64,000 nucleotides of DNA from Paenibacillus sp. LHD-38 (GTDB taxonomy: Bacteria > Bacillota > Bacilli > Paenibacillales > Paenibacillaceae): positions 124,001-188,000 of the forward strand of contig NZ_JAVIFU010000001.1 in assembly GCF_031157315.1 (NCBI RefSeq), read 5' to 3'. Positions 42,322 to 51,669 of this stretch are shown in pieces (the first letter of the stretch is position 1; each line of letters opens with the position of its first letter). The notes below the pieces were generated by a model that saw only the letters and a program-made list of their open reading frames with translations, was not told the origin of the DNA and did no database searches. The translations under genes and the position numbers were made by a program.

Positions 42322-44583
42322 CTAGTTTGCAGCTGCTAGCTCTATCTGGGCGATAGCATTCTGAATAGCTGGAGTGAATGCAAAGGATCGTCCCTGCTGT
42401 TGTTCTGGCGGAAGAGCAGCAAGCTGCTCGATCCTTCTCTTTATTTCAGTAGAAAGTTCATTAATATGGTCTGCATATTCTTTAGCTTTTGTGTCATTTT
42501 TCTCCGTTGCTGCCGTCTGATTCGCTTTGGCGTAAGAGGTTATCGCAGCTTCATAAAGACCTATGTCCCAAGGGAATTTAGTAACGCCCTCATCGATAAC
42601 CGCGAGAGATTCCTCGAAGAGGCCTTTCGCTTGCAGCACGCGATATTGGGATAAAAGGAGGGTGCGGTTATAAGGATCCGATTCCCTAGCTTTATTCAGC
42701 GTGCTTAATGCTTCATCAAGATAAGAAACCGTACTCGTCTGCGTATAAGCCTGCTCCAACCAATTCGCTTTCGTTAGTGAAAAGGTTGATTGCTCAGGCG
42801 ATGCCGCAATGGCCTCATTAATCATAGGCAGAAGCTGGTCCAGTGAAGTTTGCTGCTGGACGGCTAACGTATAAACCTTATTATATTTTTGAAGGGCATT
42901 TTTTTCTAGAATAGCGACGACAAGCAGAAACAGAGACAATATGGCGAGAATCGACGGATATGCAATTTTTAGCCATGGACGATCTGCTTTCGTTTTCATA
43001 CGTTCAATTGTAAGCTTACCGCTAAATGGGGCAAGCATGCAGCCGAGCGAGATAAAGACGATTGCGCTGATATAAATATAACTCATATCGAAATCGATCG
43101 CGCTGTGGACAAGAAGTGTCATTGAAAAAATAAAAAAGATGAAATGACTGCCTCGCAGTTCTGGGTAACGTATGAATGATCGGATGTATAAGCCATAAAC
43201 GAACACTAGTAATGCTATTAAAGCGATTAATCCGATCCAACCGCTTTCTACTAGTATTTGAACAAAAAAGCTATGTGCTTGTCTGCTCCAATAAGGATTA
43301 TTCTGATATTGCTCGAACATCGCTTGCCAAGCACCGCCGCCGCCGCCTAACAGCGGATAATCCTCCGCAAAATGGAGACCATCCTTGTAAAAGGTTAAGC
43401 GCTCGAGCACGCTGTGCTGCTGAAGGTTAATGTTCTCAAAGCGAGCAGCAATTTTATCCGGGAGCAACCCACGAATGGCACTGCTGCCGAGGATGCTGCC
43501 AGCTGCAACGGTTGCTAGAATGATCGTGGCGACAGGTACAGCTGCAAAGGACCATTTATAGGTAGACAACTCCACCAATTTTGTTTCCAGAAGAGAGCCG
43601 ACCTTGGTATGATAAAGCATGATTAGTCCGGTTGTAACGATAATTCCTAGAAGAAGGAGTCCCCAGCTTTGCAACGGCAATGAGCTGAACAGGGAAATCG
43701 GGCTTTGCGCTTTCGTTTCTGTCGGCTGAACCAGCTTAGAGATCGCATCAGCATTCGTTGTAAGCTTACCTAATATCGCCATGGAAACAAGTGCGGATAA
43801 ACCCATAAATATGATATATGCGATTTGTTTCGATAAGCGCAGGAATGGCAGCAATAGGAGTGTCATCACAGGAATAACGATAATTGCGCCTCGTGAATAG
43901 GTGAACATGAATGAAATCCAGATCGGTACAAGCATAGCAGCGTGAATTATGCGTGCGGAAGGACGTATGCAGTGCGCAGCGTAGTATAGACTGACCAAAA
44001 ACAATGCGGCCAAGAAGCCGGCATAAGTATTTGAATATTGGAATACGGATGCGAGTCGATACCCGTCGTGGGCGAGCCATAACGCATCCCTATAATAGAT
44101 TTGTCCAAATAGATTGAGTAAACCAAACAGGACGATTAAATAGGATGAGAGCATGAGTGCATACTCGATTGTTTTACGAGTAAGCTTAGCCTCTGCAAGA
44201 TAGAGACTGGATATAAAAAGAGCTGCTAGAAGAAAAAATACGAGTGTCATGAACTTCGCGTAATAACTAGAAACCGCTTGGAACGAAGAAAGCCAATAAA
44301 TGAAAGGAAGGATCATGACGGCAATCGACAAAATTCCTCTATAGCTGCCGTGCTGTGACTTGCGATAAACAAATAAAGCCGTAACAAGCAGCAGTACAAA
44401 TCCGAAAATGACAGCTCCATAAATGGCCCCATCAAAGCTCAATTCATAGCCATTAAACAATCCCTGCTTGTAGGGGAAAATAACTAAAAATAGGGCAATT
44501 CCAATCGTCCCTATCCACTTTAAAAGCGTTAAATCAGCGGCTGCAGCCGGCGTACTGCTTTTTGATTTCTTTTGTGCGCTCAT
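42322..44583 (-). CDS. O-antigen ligase / O-oligosaccharyltransferase-like membrane protein with C-terminal TPR-like region
   Basis: A 753-residue protein with about 12 membrane helices in residues 25-560. The central extracellular loop contains G-G-G-G-G-A-W-Q, then an HSFFVQILVESGWIG helix, the signature region of the Wzy/WaaL/PglL superfamily. The last 180 residues are soluble, helical and TPR-like. This architecture is that of WsaB/WsfB-type oligosaccharyltransferases that attach glycans to S-layer proteins in Bacillales. The start at 44583 follows GATGAGGAG. Its position beside Wzm/Wzt, rml and initiating transferase genes supports a role in transferring a lipid-linked glycan. Confidence 0.82.
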   Translation of the reverse strand: MSAQKKSKSSTPAAAADLTLLKWIGTIGIALFLVIFPYKQGLFNGYELSFDGAIYGAVIFGFVLLLVTALFVYRKSQHGSYRGILSIAVMILPFIYWLSSFQAVSSYYAKFMTLVFFLLAALFISSLYLAEAKLTRKTIEYALMLSSYLIVLFGLLNLFGQIYYRDALWLAHDGYRLASVFQYSNTYAGFLAALFLVSLYYAAHCIRPSARIIHAAMLVPIWISFMFTYSRGAIIVIPVMTLLLLPFLRLSKQIAYIIFMGLSALVSMAILGKLTTNADAISKLVQPTETKAQSPISLFSSLPLQSWGLLLLGIIVTTGLIMLYHTKVGSLLETKLVELSTYKWSFAAVPVATIILATVAAGSILGSSAIRGLLPDKIAARFENINLQQHSVLERLTFYKDGLHFAEDYPLLGGGGGAWQAMFEQYQNNPYWSRQAHSFFVQILVESGWIGLIALIALLVFVYGLYIRSFIRYPELRGSHFIFFIFSMTLLVHSAIDFDMSYIYISAIVFISLGCMLAPFSGKLTIERMKTKADRPWLKIAYPSILAILSLFLLVVAILEKNALQKYNKVYTLAVQQQTSLDQLLPMINEAIAASPEQSTFSLTKANWLEQAYTQTSTVSYLDEALSTLNKARESDPYNRTLLLSQYRVLQAKGLFEESLAVIDEGVTKFPWDIGLYEAAITSYAKANQTAATEKNDTKAKEYADHINELSTEIKRRIEQLAALPPEQQQGRSFAFTPAIQNAIAQIELAAAN

Positions 44584-44931
44584 GCATATATACTCCTCAT
44601 CCATCATTATGTAGATCTGAAACGGTTAGCTCCTGTTTGTATTTTAGCAAATGGTGGAATGGATTACTATAATGGAAAGTTTTAAATTGTATGTATTTAA
44701 CAAATTTACGGGGGTTGAGAGGGTGTCGAATAGGTGGCGATTTCGGGGAGATTCTACATTTTATCGAGTTTTGGAGACACAATTAGGTATGAATATGGGA
44801 GGAACTTTGGTAAGATAACTAGGGTGTATTGAGACATTTTAAGAAGATCTTTTTATGATAGATTTTTCTGTACATGATTTATTTAGGGAAGCTGATCTTT
44901 TAAATATTTGAATGTTTTAGGAGTGTGTATA
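44584..44931. other. A+T-rich divergent intergenic region
   Basis: It separates the ligase-like gene (minus) from the export genes (plus) and marks the left edge of the A+T-rich island. No terminator, repeat or convincing promoter pair is visible. A 61-codon minus-strand frame (44782-44597) has Lys/Ile/His-rich random-looking sequence and is not called. Confidence 0.4.
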
Positions 44932-45099
44932 ATGCTTCAATTGGATAGTATCGAAAAAATATTTTTGAATGCGTACTTATATTTAGTTTGGTTTTTGTTT
45001 TTAATAAGTTTTAAGCGTTTTGCATCTATCAAGCGATTTATTTTGCTATTAAGATATTGCGTTCCAAATTCATTACAATTAACAGTAAGCATGAAATAG
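44932..45099 (+). pseudogene. 55-residue remnant resembling the start of a TGc3/lasso-peptide B2-like protein
   Basis: The frame from ATG 44932, with TTAGGAG upstream, encodes an amphipathic and hydrophobic helix (EKIFLNAYLYLVWFLFLI) and then RYCVPNSLQL before stopping. The order helix, Arg-rich turn, then C-x3-S-L resembles the N-terminal quarter of transglutaminase-like TGc3 (lasso B2) proteins, which are about 140 residues. If so, the His/Asp half is missing and it is a fragment. It could instead be an unrelated small membrane peptide. It ends 10 bases before the Wzm gene. Confidence 0.35.
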
Positions 45100-45109
45100 G
45101 AGTGTAAAC

Positions 45110-45895
45110 ATGAATGAAATTAGAAATAATCTATTAAATTTTTTGAAATATAAAGATCTATTATTTCTGCTTGTCGCGAAAGATATTAAGATCAAGTATA
45201 AAAGATCTTTTTTGGGAATTCTATGGAGTTTACTCAATCCATTGCTAACAATGGCAATACTAACCTTGGTGTTTAGAGAATTATTTCGTTTTAATATTGA
45301 ATACTTCGCAGCTTATGTTATCAGTGGTCAAGTGCTTTTTTCTTTTTTTTCAGAGTCGACTTCACTTGCGATGTCTTCTATCTATTCTTCGGGTCAAATC
45401 ATAAAGAAAGTGTATATTCCTAAATATATATTTCCTTTATCTAAGGTACTATACTCATTGGCCAATATGATGTTTTCATTTGTTGCCGTAATTATTGTTT
45501 GTATAGCAACAGGAGTCGAATTGCATTTCACGGTAATATACAGTTTTTTATCCATTATTTACGTTGCAATTTTCAGTGTTGGTGCGGGATTAATTCTCAG
45601 TTCAGTAGTAGTTTTTTTTCGAGATATCGAACATATATATGGGGTTTTCATTGCTGCTTGGATGTATGCTACTCCTATAATTTATCCAATGAATATTATG
45701 CCTGACAAATATATGTTCTTATTTTATTGTAATCCAATGTATTATTTTGTGACACATTTCAGAGAAGGACTTCTTTATGGAAATGCTCCTGTGTTTGAAC
45801 TCAATGTTCAATGTCTAATATATTCGCTTGGTACTTTTATTATTGGACTATATGTGTTTAGGAAAAACCAAGATAGATTTATATTATACATTTAA
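45110..45895 (+). CDS. wzm: polysaccharide ABC exporter permease (Wzm)
   Basis: A 261-residue ABC-2 permease of the O-antigen/teichoic-acid export class with six membrane helices. The N-terminal segment LLFLLVAKDIKIKYKRSFLG followed by ILWSLLNPLLTM is the family signature. With the ATPase encoded next it would move an undecaprenyl-linked glycan across the membrane. AGGAG precedes the ATG. The gene is A+T-rich, unlike the flanking chromosome. Confidence 0.9.
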   Translation: MNEIRNNLLNFLKYKDLLFLLVAKDIKIKYKRSFLGILWSLLNPLLTMAILTLVFRELFRFNIEYFAAYVISGQVLFSFFSESTSLAMSSIYSSGQIIKKVYIPKYIFPLSKVLYSLANMMFSFVAVIIVCIATGVELHFTVIYSFLSIIYVAIFSVGAGLILSSVVVFFRDIEHIYGVFIAAWMYATPIIYPMNIMPDKYMFLFYCNPMYYFVTHFREGLLYGNAPVFELNVQCLIYSLGTFIIGLYVFRKNQDRFILYI

Positions 45896-45905
45896 GGAGT
45901 TTAGT

Positions 45906-46649
45906 ATGACTAACAAAGAAATTATTGCAAATATTGAAGATGTTTCTATGCAATTTAATTTATCTAATGAAAAAATCTCAACAATGAAAGAATATTTTAT
46001 AAGAAGATTAAGGGGAAAGATATCATATAATGAGTTTTGGGCGTTAAAGAATATTAGCTTTCAGATTAATCGCGGTGAGTTATTCGGAATTCTTGGTCTT
46101 AACGGGGCGGGGAAAAGCACTTTGCTTAAAATTATTGCTGGTGTGTTAAAGCCTACATATGGCAGTATTTCGGTGAAAGGAAAATTAGCACCATTAATTG
46201 AACTTGGCGCTGGTTTTGATGCTGAACTTACAGCGCGTGAGAATATTTTCTTGAATGGAGCAGTCCTTGGTTACAGTAAAAAGCAAATGAGAGAAAACTT
46301 TGATGAGATTGTTTCTTTTTCAGAGCTTGAGGAGTTTCTAGACGTTCCTATCAAAAATTTCTCATCAGGAATGTATGCAAGATTAGGCTTCTCGATTGCA
46401 ACAGTAACAAAACCAGATATTCTTATTGTGGATGAAATATTATCCGTTGGTGATTTCAAATTTCAACAGAAATGTGAAAGTAAGATCAGACAAATGATAA
46501 GCGACGGTACGAGTGTAATATTAGTATCACATTCTCTTGATCAAATACGAAATATGTGTAGCAGGGGACTAATACTAGAAAAAGGAGAAATGGTAACTAT
46601 AGGTGATATTGATGAAGTATGTAACTTTTATTATCAGAAATATAGTTAA
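45906..46649 (+). CDS. wzt: polysaccharide ABC exporter ATPase (Wzt, short form)
   Basis: A 247-residue ABC ATPase with Walker A GLNGAGKS, signature NFSSGMYARLGF and ILIVDEILSVGD, the exact pattern of Wzt/TagH/KpsT-type exporters. It lacks the C-terminal carbohydrate-binding domain found in substrate-specific Wzt proteins, so chain-length or end-group recognition must lie elsewhere. AAGGAG overlaps the stop region of the permease gene and precedes ATG 45906. Confidence 0.9.
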   Translation: MTNKEIIANIEDVSMQFNLSNEKISTMKEYFIRRLRGKISYNEFWALKNISFQINRGELFGILGLNGAGKSTLLKIIAGVLKPTYGSISVKGKLAPLIELGAGFDAELTARENIFLNGAVLGYSKKQMRENFDEIVSFSELEEFLDVPIKNFSSGMYARLGFSIATVTKPDILIVDEILSVGDFKFQQKCESKIRQMISDGTSVILVSHSLDQIRNMCSRGLILEKGEMVTIGDIDEVCNFYYQKYS

Positions 46650-46669
46650 ATGTGGAGACGGGGAAAGAT

Positions 46670-47545
46670 ATGTATTTATACTATAAAGTACTTATGGTTC
46701 TAATACGTATTAAGTTATTTTTGTCAAAGAAAAATGTGATAAATAACGAGAAATGGTATACAAGGTGGATCGTTTCAAATGAGACACATTCGTCTACCAT
46801 GCTTGCTGAAATAAATGAATCTCTAGAATATAAGCCATTAATATCAATTGTCTTACCAGTTTATAATGTCGATGATGTGTATCTAAAGGAATGTATTGAA
46901 TCAGTAAGAAACCAATTATATCAACATTGGCAATTGTGTATTGCAGATGATTGTTCAACCTTTCCCCATGTAAGAAAAACACTCGAATATTATTGTGACA
47001 TGGACGATAGAATTCAAGTTGCGTATAGGGATAAAAACGGTCACATATCTGCAAGTACAAATACGGCTATTAGTCTGGCTAATGGAGAGTTTATAACATT
47101 CCTTGATAACGATGATCTATTATCTCCTTTAGCTTTATATGAAATAGTAAAAACTATAAATGGGAAAGAAAATCAAGTGGATTTTCTTTACAGTGATGAA
47201 GACAAATTACTAAATGGAAAAAGAATAAGACCCTTTTACAAAAAAAAATGGAATCCAAAGCTGCTTCTGCATTTTAACTATATATGTCATATTGCTGTTT
47301 ATAGAAGGGGTTTAATAGAGGAACTTGGTGGGCTGAGAGAAGGCTTTGAAGGTGTTCAAGACTGGGACTTGGCGCTTCGTGTTCTAAAAAAAACTGATAG
47401 AGTCACTCATATACCTAAAATTCTATATCATTGGAGAATAATTGATTCATCAACAGCATCCTCTGAGCGTGCAAAACCTTATGTTAAGAAAATGAAGAAA
47501 AAAGTAATAAAAAGCTATAAAGAAAATTATTGGCGGAGGGGATAA
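46670..47545 (+). CDS. family 2 glycosyltransferase
   Basis: A 291-residue GT2 enzyme. After about 55 residues the GT-A fold starts with ISIVLPVYNVDDVYL, then ADDCST, a FITFLDNDDLL metal-binding D-x-D, and the acceptor-side GGLREGFEGVQDWDLALRV with a catalytic ED-like QDWD. It transfers a sugar from a nucleotide donor to the growing glycan; the sugar is unknown. ATG 46670 follows GGAGACGGGG. It is 20 bases from wzt and 1 base from the next gene, and is strongly A+T-rich. Confidence 0.85.
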   Translation: MYLYYKVLMVLIRIKLFLSKKNVINNEKWYTRWIVSNETHSSTMLAEINESLEYKPLISIVLPVYNVDDVYLKECIESVRNQLYQHWQLCIADDCSTFPHVRKTLEYYCDMDDRIQVAYRDKNGHISASTNTAISLANGEFITFLDNDDLLSPLALYEIVKTINGKENQVDFLYSDEDKLLNGKRIRPFYKKKWNPKLLLHFNYICHIAVYRRGLIEELGGLREGFEGVQDWDLALRVLKKTDRVTHIPKILYHWRIIDSSTASSERAKPYVKKMKKKVIKSYKENYWRRG

Positions 47546-47546
47546 A

Positions 47547-49784
47547 ATGGATATAGATATGTTAATAAAAAAGAGTGCGGCTACGCTGAAATATGAAGGT
47601 GTTGGTCCTTTTATAAAAAAAACATATTCCTATACAAAAAGGAAAATATCAGGTGTTACATTTGAAGTTAATAATTATAAAGACATTTTGTTTATTAATG
47701 GGTGTGGGCTTCCGCATCCTGCACGTTATAGGGTAGATCATCAAATTGAACAATTGCATTTTAATGGTTACTCTTGTGATTCTGTATTTTATGAAAATTT
47801 GTCTATAGAACAAGTAAAATACTACAGAGCTTTTATTTTTTTTAGATGTCCTCATACAGAAGTTGTTGAGGAGTTTATTAATAAGGCGAAATATTTCAAT
47901 AAAAAAGTTTTTTTTGATATTGATGATCTTGTTATCGACGAAAAATATGTAAAAGAAATAAAATATCTAAAATCAATGAGTGAATATGAATATAATTTAT
48001 ATATAACTGGCGTAAATCGAATGAAAAGAACACTCGAATTGTGTGATTATGCAATAACAACGACAGATAGGCTTTCCAAGGAATTAAACCACTATGTACC
48101 AGAAGTGTTCATTAATCGGAATGTAGCTTCTGAGAAAATGGTGGAGGTATCCCTAAAAGCGCTTGAAAAAATGGAAGGATTAGATTCCAAGTCTGAAAAA
48201 ATAATTTTAGGCTATTTCAGTGGAAGTATAACGCATAATGATAATTTTAATTTAATTCTACCAATAATCAAGAAGATTTTTGAGGAAAAACCGAATGTCT
48301 ATTTGAAAGTTGTAGGCATTCTAGATATTCCAACTGAGTTGGAAACCTTTAAGAATCGTATACTAACAGAGAAATTTATGGATTGGACTAAGCTTCCAGA
48401 AGTTATCGCTAGTGTGGATATTAATATTGCTCCTTTAGAAGAAAGTATATTTAACGAAGCAAAATCGGAAAATAAATGGGTCGAAGCTTCATTAGTAAAA
48501 GTAGCTACTATTGCAAGTAATGTAGGTGCTTTTAAAGATATGATTACAAATGGTGAAACAGGGCTTTTATGCAATACGACTGAAGAATGGGAAGCAGCCT
48601 TAAGGCTGCTGGTTGATAATAAGAGTTTTCGTAAAATCATTGCATCAAATGCTCACAAAGAAGTATTGGATAATTGTGTAACTGCGTATACTGGGTATGA
48701 ATTATTTGATTTTATAGAATCGCGATTGAACGATAACATATGTTTTGTACTACCATCCACACAAGTTAGTGGAGGTGTAAATGTCGTAATTAAACATTGT
48801 AATATATTGAGAAATGCAGGATTAGATGTTCTTATTCTCTCGATGGGGGAGGAACAAACCAATATTATAAATAACGATGGAGAAATAAATGTTATTTCCC
48901 ATCATAAGTCTGCTCTCCATGCCTATTTAAGAAAATGTGTAGCATCATTATGGACAACTGTTTCTTTTGTTAATACATATTCTAAAATTAAGGAAAAATA
49001 TTATTTAGTTCAAGGTTTTGAAACCAATTTCAGTGATTTTGGTAATGTAATGAGAATTTGGTCTAACCTTACATATAACTCATTTAGTAATATGAAATAT
49101 CTAACTATTTCAAAGTGGTGTGAAAATTGGTTGAAGAAAAAATATAAAAAGGAAGTTTTCTTTGCACGTAATGGCTTGGACCTTTCTTTGTTTTTTCCTG
49201 TCGAAAAGGATTTTACGAACAAAATAATAATTCTAATCGAAGGAAATGGTAATAATCCTAATAAAAACACAGACGAAAGTTTTAAGATAACGAACAAATT
49301 AGATCCGAATAAATACGAGATATGGTATCTTTCAAATGACGGTAAACCAAAAGATTGGTATAGATATGATAAATTCATTAATAAGGTTCCATATGTCGAG
49401 GTAGCTGAAATTTATCAAAAGTGTCATATACTTTTAAAATCAAGTAAGCTAGAGAGCTTTTCTTATCCTCCATTAGAGATGATGGCCACAGGTGGGATAG
49501 CTATTGTAGCGCCAAATGAAGGGAATATCGAATACTTAGAAAATAATGTGAACTGTTTATTATATGAGCCAGGAAATATTGAAAAAGCAGTTGAGATGAT
49601 TACGCTAGTAACAACTGACGATGCACTTAGAACTAGAATTATTAAGGAAGGAATAATTACAGCAAAAAGTAGAAGTTGGACGATATTAGAGGATGAGATA
49701 TTAAATCTTTATAATGTTAATAGAAAAAATAATAACGGAGAATCCGAATTCTATGAAACTAAAAAATATCAAATTGCTAAGTAA
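47547..49784 (+). CDS. two-domain glycosyltransferase (tandem GT4-like)
   Basis: A 745-residue protein. The first half (about 45-390) and second half (about 395-725) each resemble a GT-B glycosyltransferase of family 4. The first has VFFDIDDLV and NKWVEASLVKVATIASNVGAF. The second has STQVSGGVNVVIKHC (donor/acceptor loop), then ARNGLDLSLF and KLESFSYPPLEMMATGGIAI, the E-x7-E-like motif. Such fusions build repeating units with two linkages, for example rhamnan chains. No membrane helix is seen. GGAGGGG precedes the ATG. Strongly A+T-rich. Confidence 0.85.
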   Translation: MDIDMLIKKSAATLKYEGVGPFIKKTYSYTKRKISGVTFEVNNYKDILFINGCGLPHPARYRVDHQIEQLHFNGYSCDSVFYENLSIEQVKYYRAFIFFRCPHTEVVEEFINKAKYFNKKVFFDIDDLVIDEKYVKEIKYLKSMSEYEYNLYITGVNRMKRTLELCDYAITTTDRLSKELNHYVPEVFINRNVASEKMVEVSLKALEKMEGLDSKSEKIILGYFSGSITHNDNFNLILPIIKKIFEEKPNVYLKVVGILDIPTELETFKNRILTEKFMDWTKLPEVIASVDINIAPLEESIFNEAKSENKWVEASLVKVATIASNVGAFKDMITNGETGLLCNTTEEWEAALRLLVDNKSFRKIIASNAHKEVLDNCVTAYTGYELFDFIESRLNDNICFVLPSTQVSGGVNVVIKHCNILRNAGLDVLILSMGEEQTNIINNDGEINVISHHKSALHAYLRKCVASLWTTVSFVNTYSKIKEKYYLVQGFETNFSDFGNVMRIWSNLTYNSFSNMKYLTISKWCENWLKKKYKKEVFFARNGLDLSLFFPVEKDFTNKIIILIEGNGNNPNKNTDESFKITNKLDPNKYEIWYLSNDGKPKDWYRYDKFINKVPYVEVAEIYQKCHILLKSSKLESFSYPPLEMMATGGIAIVAPNEGNIEYLENNVNCLLYEPGNIEKAVEMITLVTTDDALRTRIIKEGIITAKSRSWTILEDEILNLYNVNRKNNNGESEFYETKKYQIAK

Positions 49785-50322
49785 GTTTATATTATTAGTC
49801 ATATTATGTATAACGTTCTATGTGTTTTTTGGAAATCTAGGGAAGATTCGGATTATGATTGATCAGACGAATGACACTGAAACGATTGGTGAGATTTTTA
49901 AAAACTCAATTGTTAATCAAACCTTTGTTTCAGAGCAGAATAATATAAATGGTATTTCTATTAAATTGGCAACATTTACTCGTGTGAACAAAGGTCATAT
50001 AATTATTGGCTTAGAAGATTCGAATTCTGGAAGGACAATCTATGAGTCTAAGGTTAATACAGAGAGTATAAGTGATAATGATTATTATAAAATAAGGTTT
50101 CCACCAATTAAAAATTCAAATGGTAAGAAATATAATATCTATATAAAATCACTTGATGGTATTCCAAACAATGCGATTACACTTTATACGAGCAAAAATG
50201 ACGTATATTCAAAAGGTAGCTTTTATATTAATGGGGTAATGAAAAACGTGGATGCCACATTTCAGGTTGTTTATAATAAATCAATATTTAACTACCTTTT
50301 GGATTTTAAAAGCTTTTTATAA
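49753..50322 (+). CDS. membrane-anchored protein of unknown function in the glycan locus
   Basis: A 189-residue protein with an N-terminal membrane helix (about 8-28) and an external region rich in beta-type segments (ISIKLATFTRV, HIIIGLED, YKIRFPPIKNSNGKKYNI). I do not recognise the family. The pattern resembles beta-sandwich domains of surface-glycan loci. It overlaps the end of the glycosyltransferase gene by 32 bases. The start ATG 49753 is chosen over 49714 because GGAG lies before it, though the spacing is long. Possibly it helps present the glycan outside the cell. Confidence 0.6.
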   Translation: MKLKNIKLLSKFILLVILCITFYVFFGNLGKIRIMIDQTNDTETIGEIFKNSIVNQTFVSEQNNINGISIKLATFTRVNKGHIIIGLEDSNSGRTIYESKVNTESISDNDYYKIRFPPIKNSNGKKYNIYIKSLDGIPNNAITLYTSKNDVYSKGSFYINGVMKNVDATFQVVYNKSIFNYLLDFKSFL

Positions 50323-50343
50323 TAATCATCGTGGGAGGTTAAC

Positions 50344-51087
50344 ATGAAAGGTGTAATTCTAGCAGGCGGGACAGGCTCCCGTCTATTTCCATTAACTAAA
50401 GTAACAAATAAACATTTACTTCCTGTCGGGAGGTATCCAATGATCTTCCACTCTATTGCGAAGCTTAAAGAATCAGGCATCATTGATATTCTCATTGTAA
50501 CTGGTAAAGAACATATGGGCGATGTTGTCAATTTACTTGGAAGCGGTACAGAGTTCGGCGTATCATTTACATATAAAGTTCAAGATGAAGCTGGAGGTAT
50601 TGCGCAGGCACTTGGATTAGCTCAGAACTTTGTTAATGGCGATCAAATGGTCGTCATTTTGGGCGATAATGTTTTTGAATATAGTATTGTTCCGTTTGTC
50701 AGCAATTTTAAAAAGCAGAATACAGGAGCTAAAATACTTATTCAAGAGGTTCACGATCCTCAGCGTTATGGTGTGCCTGAATTGAATGGTGGGAAAATTG
50801 TCTCTATTGAAGAGAAACCTAAGCATCCAAGGAGCAATTTTGCTGTTACAGGTATATATATGTATGATAGCAAAGTTTTTGAAATAGTAAAAACACTCAA
50901 GCCATCCGGCCGAGGTGAACTCGAAATAACGGATGTGAATAATGCATATATTGATGCAAATGAGCTCAGTTTCGATATTCTACAGGGTTGGTGGACAGAT
51001 GCGGGTACTCATGCCTCATTGACTAGAGCGAATGAGCTCTCGAAGGACTTAACGTTCGGTGAGGAATTTGGAAAACTAAAATTATAA
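50344..51087 (+). CDS. rmlA: glucose-1-phosphate thymidylyltransferase
   Basis: A 247-residue short-form RmlA, first enzyme of dTDP-L-rhamnose synthesis: glucose-1-phosphate plus dTTP gives dTDP-glucose. MKGVILAGGTGSRLFPLT is the nucleotide loop with the catalytic Arg, and GDNVFE (metal site), EEKPKHP and GWWTDAGTHASL follow. At 247 residues it lacks the longer C-terminus of enterobacterial RmlA. GGGAGG precedes the ATG. First of four rml genes in the order A-C-B-D. Confidence 0.93.
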   Translation: MKGVILAGGTGSRLFPLTKVTNKHLLPVGRYPMIFHSIAKLKESGIIDILIVTGKEHMGDVVNLLGSGTEFGVSFTYKVQDEAGGIAQALGLAQNFVNGDQMVVILGDNVFEYSIVPFVSNFKKQNTGAKILIQEVHDPQRYGVPELNGGKIVSIEEKPKHPRSNFAVTGIYMYDSKVFEIVKTLKPSGRGELEITDVNNAYIDANELSFDILQGWWTDAGTHASLTRANELSKDLTFGEEFGKLKL

Positions 51088-51102
51088 TAGAACAGGTGAC
51101 CT

Positions 51103-51666
51103 ATGAAAATAATAGTTTCTAAGCTTCCAGGCGTAAAACTGATTGAACCTGCTGTTTTTGGCGATCACCGTGGCTTTTTTATGGAAAGCTATAATGAACA
51201 AGTGGCTCATGAGAATGGGATTCCACATGCTTTTATTCAAGACAATCACTCGTTATCTGTAGAAGCGGGAGTACTTCGCGGCTTGCATTATCAATTATCA
51301 CCAAAAGCACAAACGAAGCTGGTTCGTGTTACTTCAGGTGCTATTTATGATGTCGTTATGGATATCCGCAACGGCTCGCCAAGTTTTGGACAGTGGCAAG
51401 GCTTCATTTTAAGTGCGGCAAACAAAAGACAACTACTTGTACCTCAGGGATTTGCACATGGCTTCTGTACACTAGTTCCGAATTGTGAGGTTCAATACAA
51501 GGTTGATGCGCTTTATTCCCCCGAACACGACAGAGGGATTGCTTGGAACGATCCCGCGCTAGCGATCGACTGGCCGACAACCAAACCGATACTTTCAGAT
51601 AAGGATAACAAGCATCCAGTGCTGGCTGACGCGGAAATCAACTTTGTTTTTGAAGGGGGAGTTTGA
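51103..51666 (+). CDS. rmlC: dTDP-4-dehydrorhamnose 3,5-epimerase
   Basis: A 187-residue cupin-fold epimerase. LRGLHYQ carries the catalytic His, and GAIYDVVMDIRNGSP and PQGFAHGFCTL are family hallmarks. It converts dTDP-4-keto-6-deoxy-glucose to the L-lyxo isomer. AGGTGA precedes the ATG; the gaps to neighbours are 15 and 3 bases. Confidence 0.95.
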   Translation: MKIIVSKLPGVKLIEPAVFGDHRGFFMESYNEQVAHENGIPHAFIQDNHSLSVEAGVLRGLHYQLSPKAQTKLVRVTSGAIYDVVMDIRNGSPSFGQWQGFILSAANKRQLLVPQGFAHGFCTLVPNCEVQYKVDALYSPEHDRGIAWNDPALAIDWPTTKPILSDKDNKHPVLADAEINFVFEGGV

Positions 51667-51669
51667 TTC

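Noticed and set aside
44597..44782. 61-codon minus-strand ORF upstream of the ligase gene
   Set aside because: No ribosome site and a residue composition typical of random A+T-rich sequence.
37968..45099. An intact lasso-peptide biosynthesis cluster
   Set aside because: Only a dead S26-like protein and a possible B2 fragment are present; there is no asparagine-synthetase-like cyclase, PqqD-like protein or precursor peptide.
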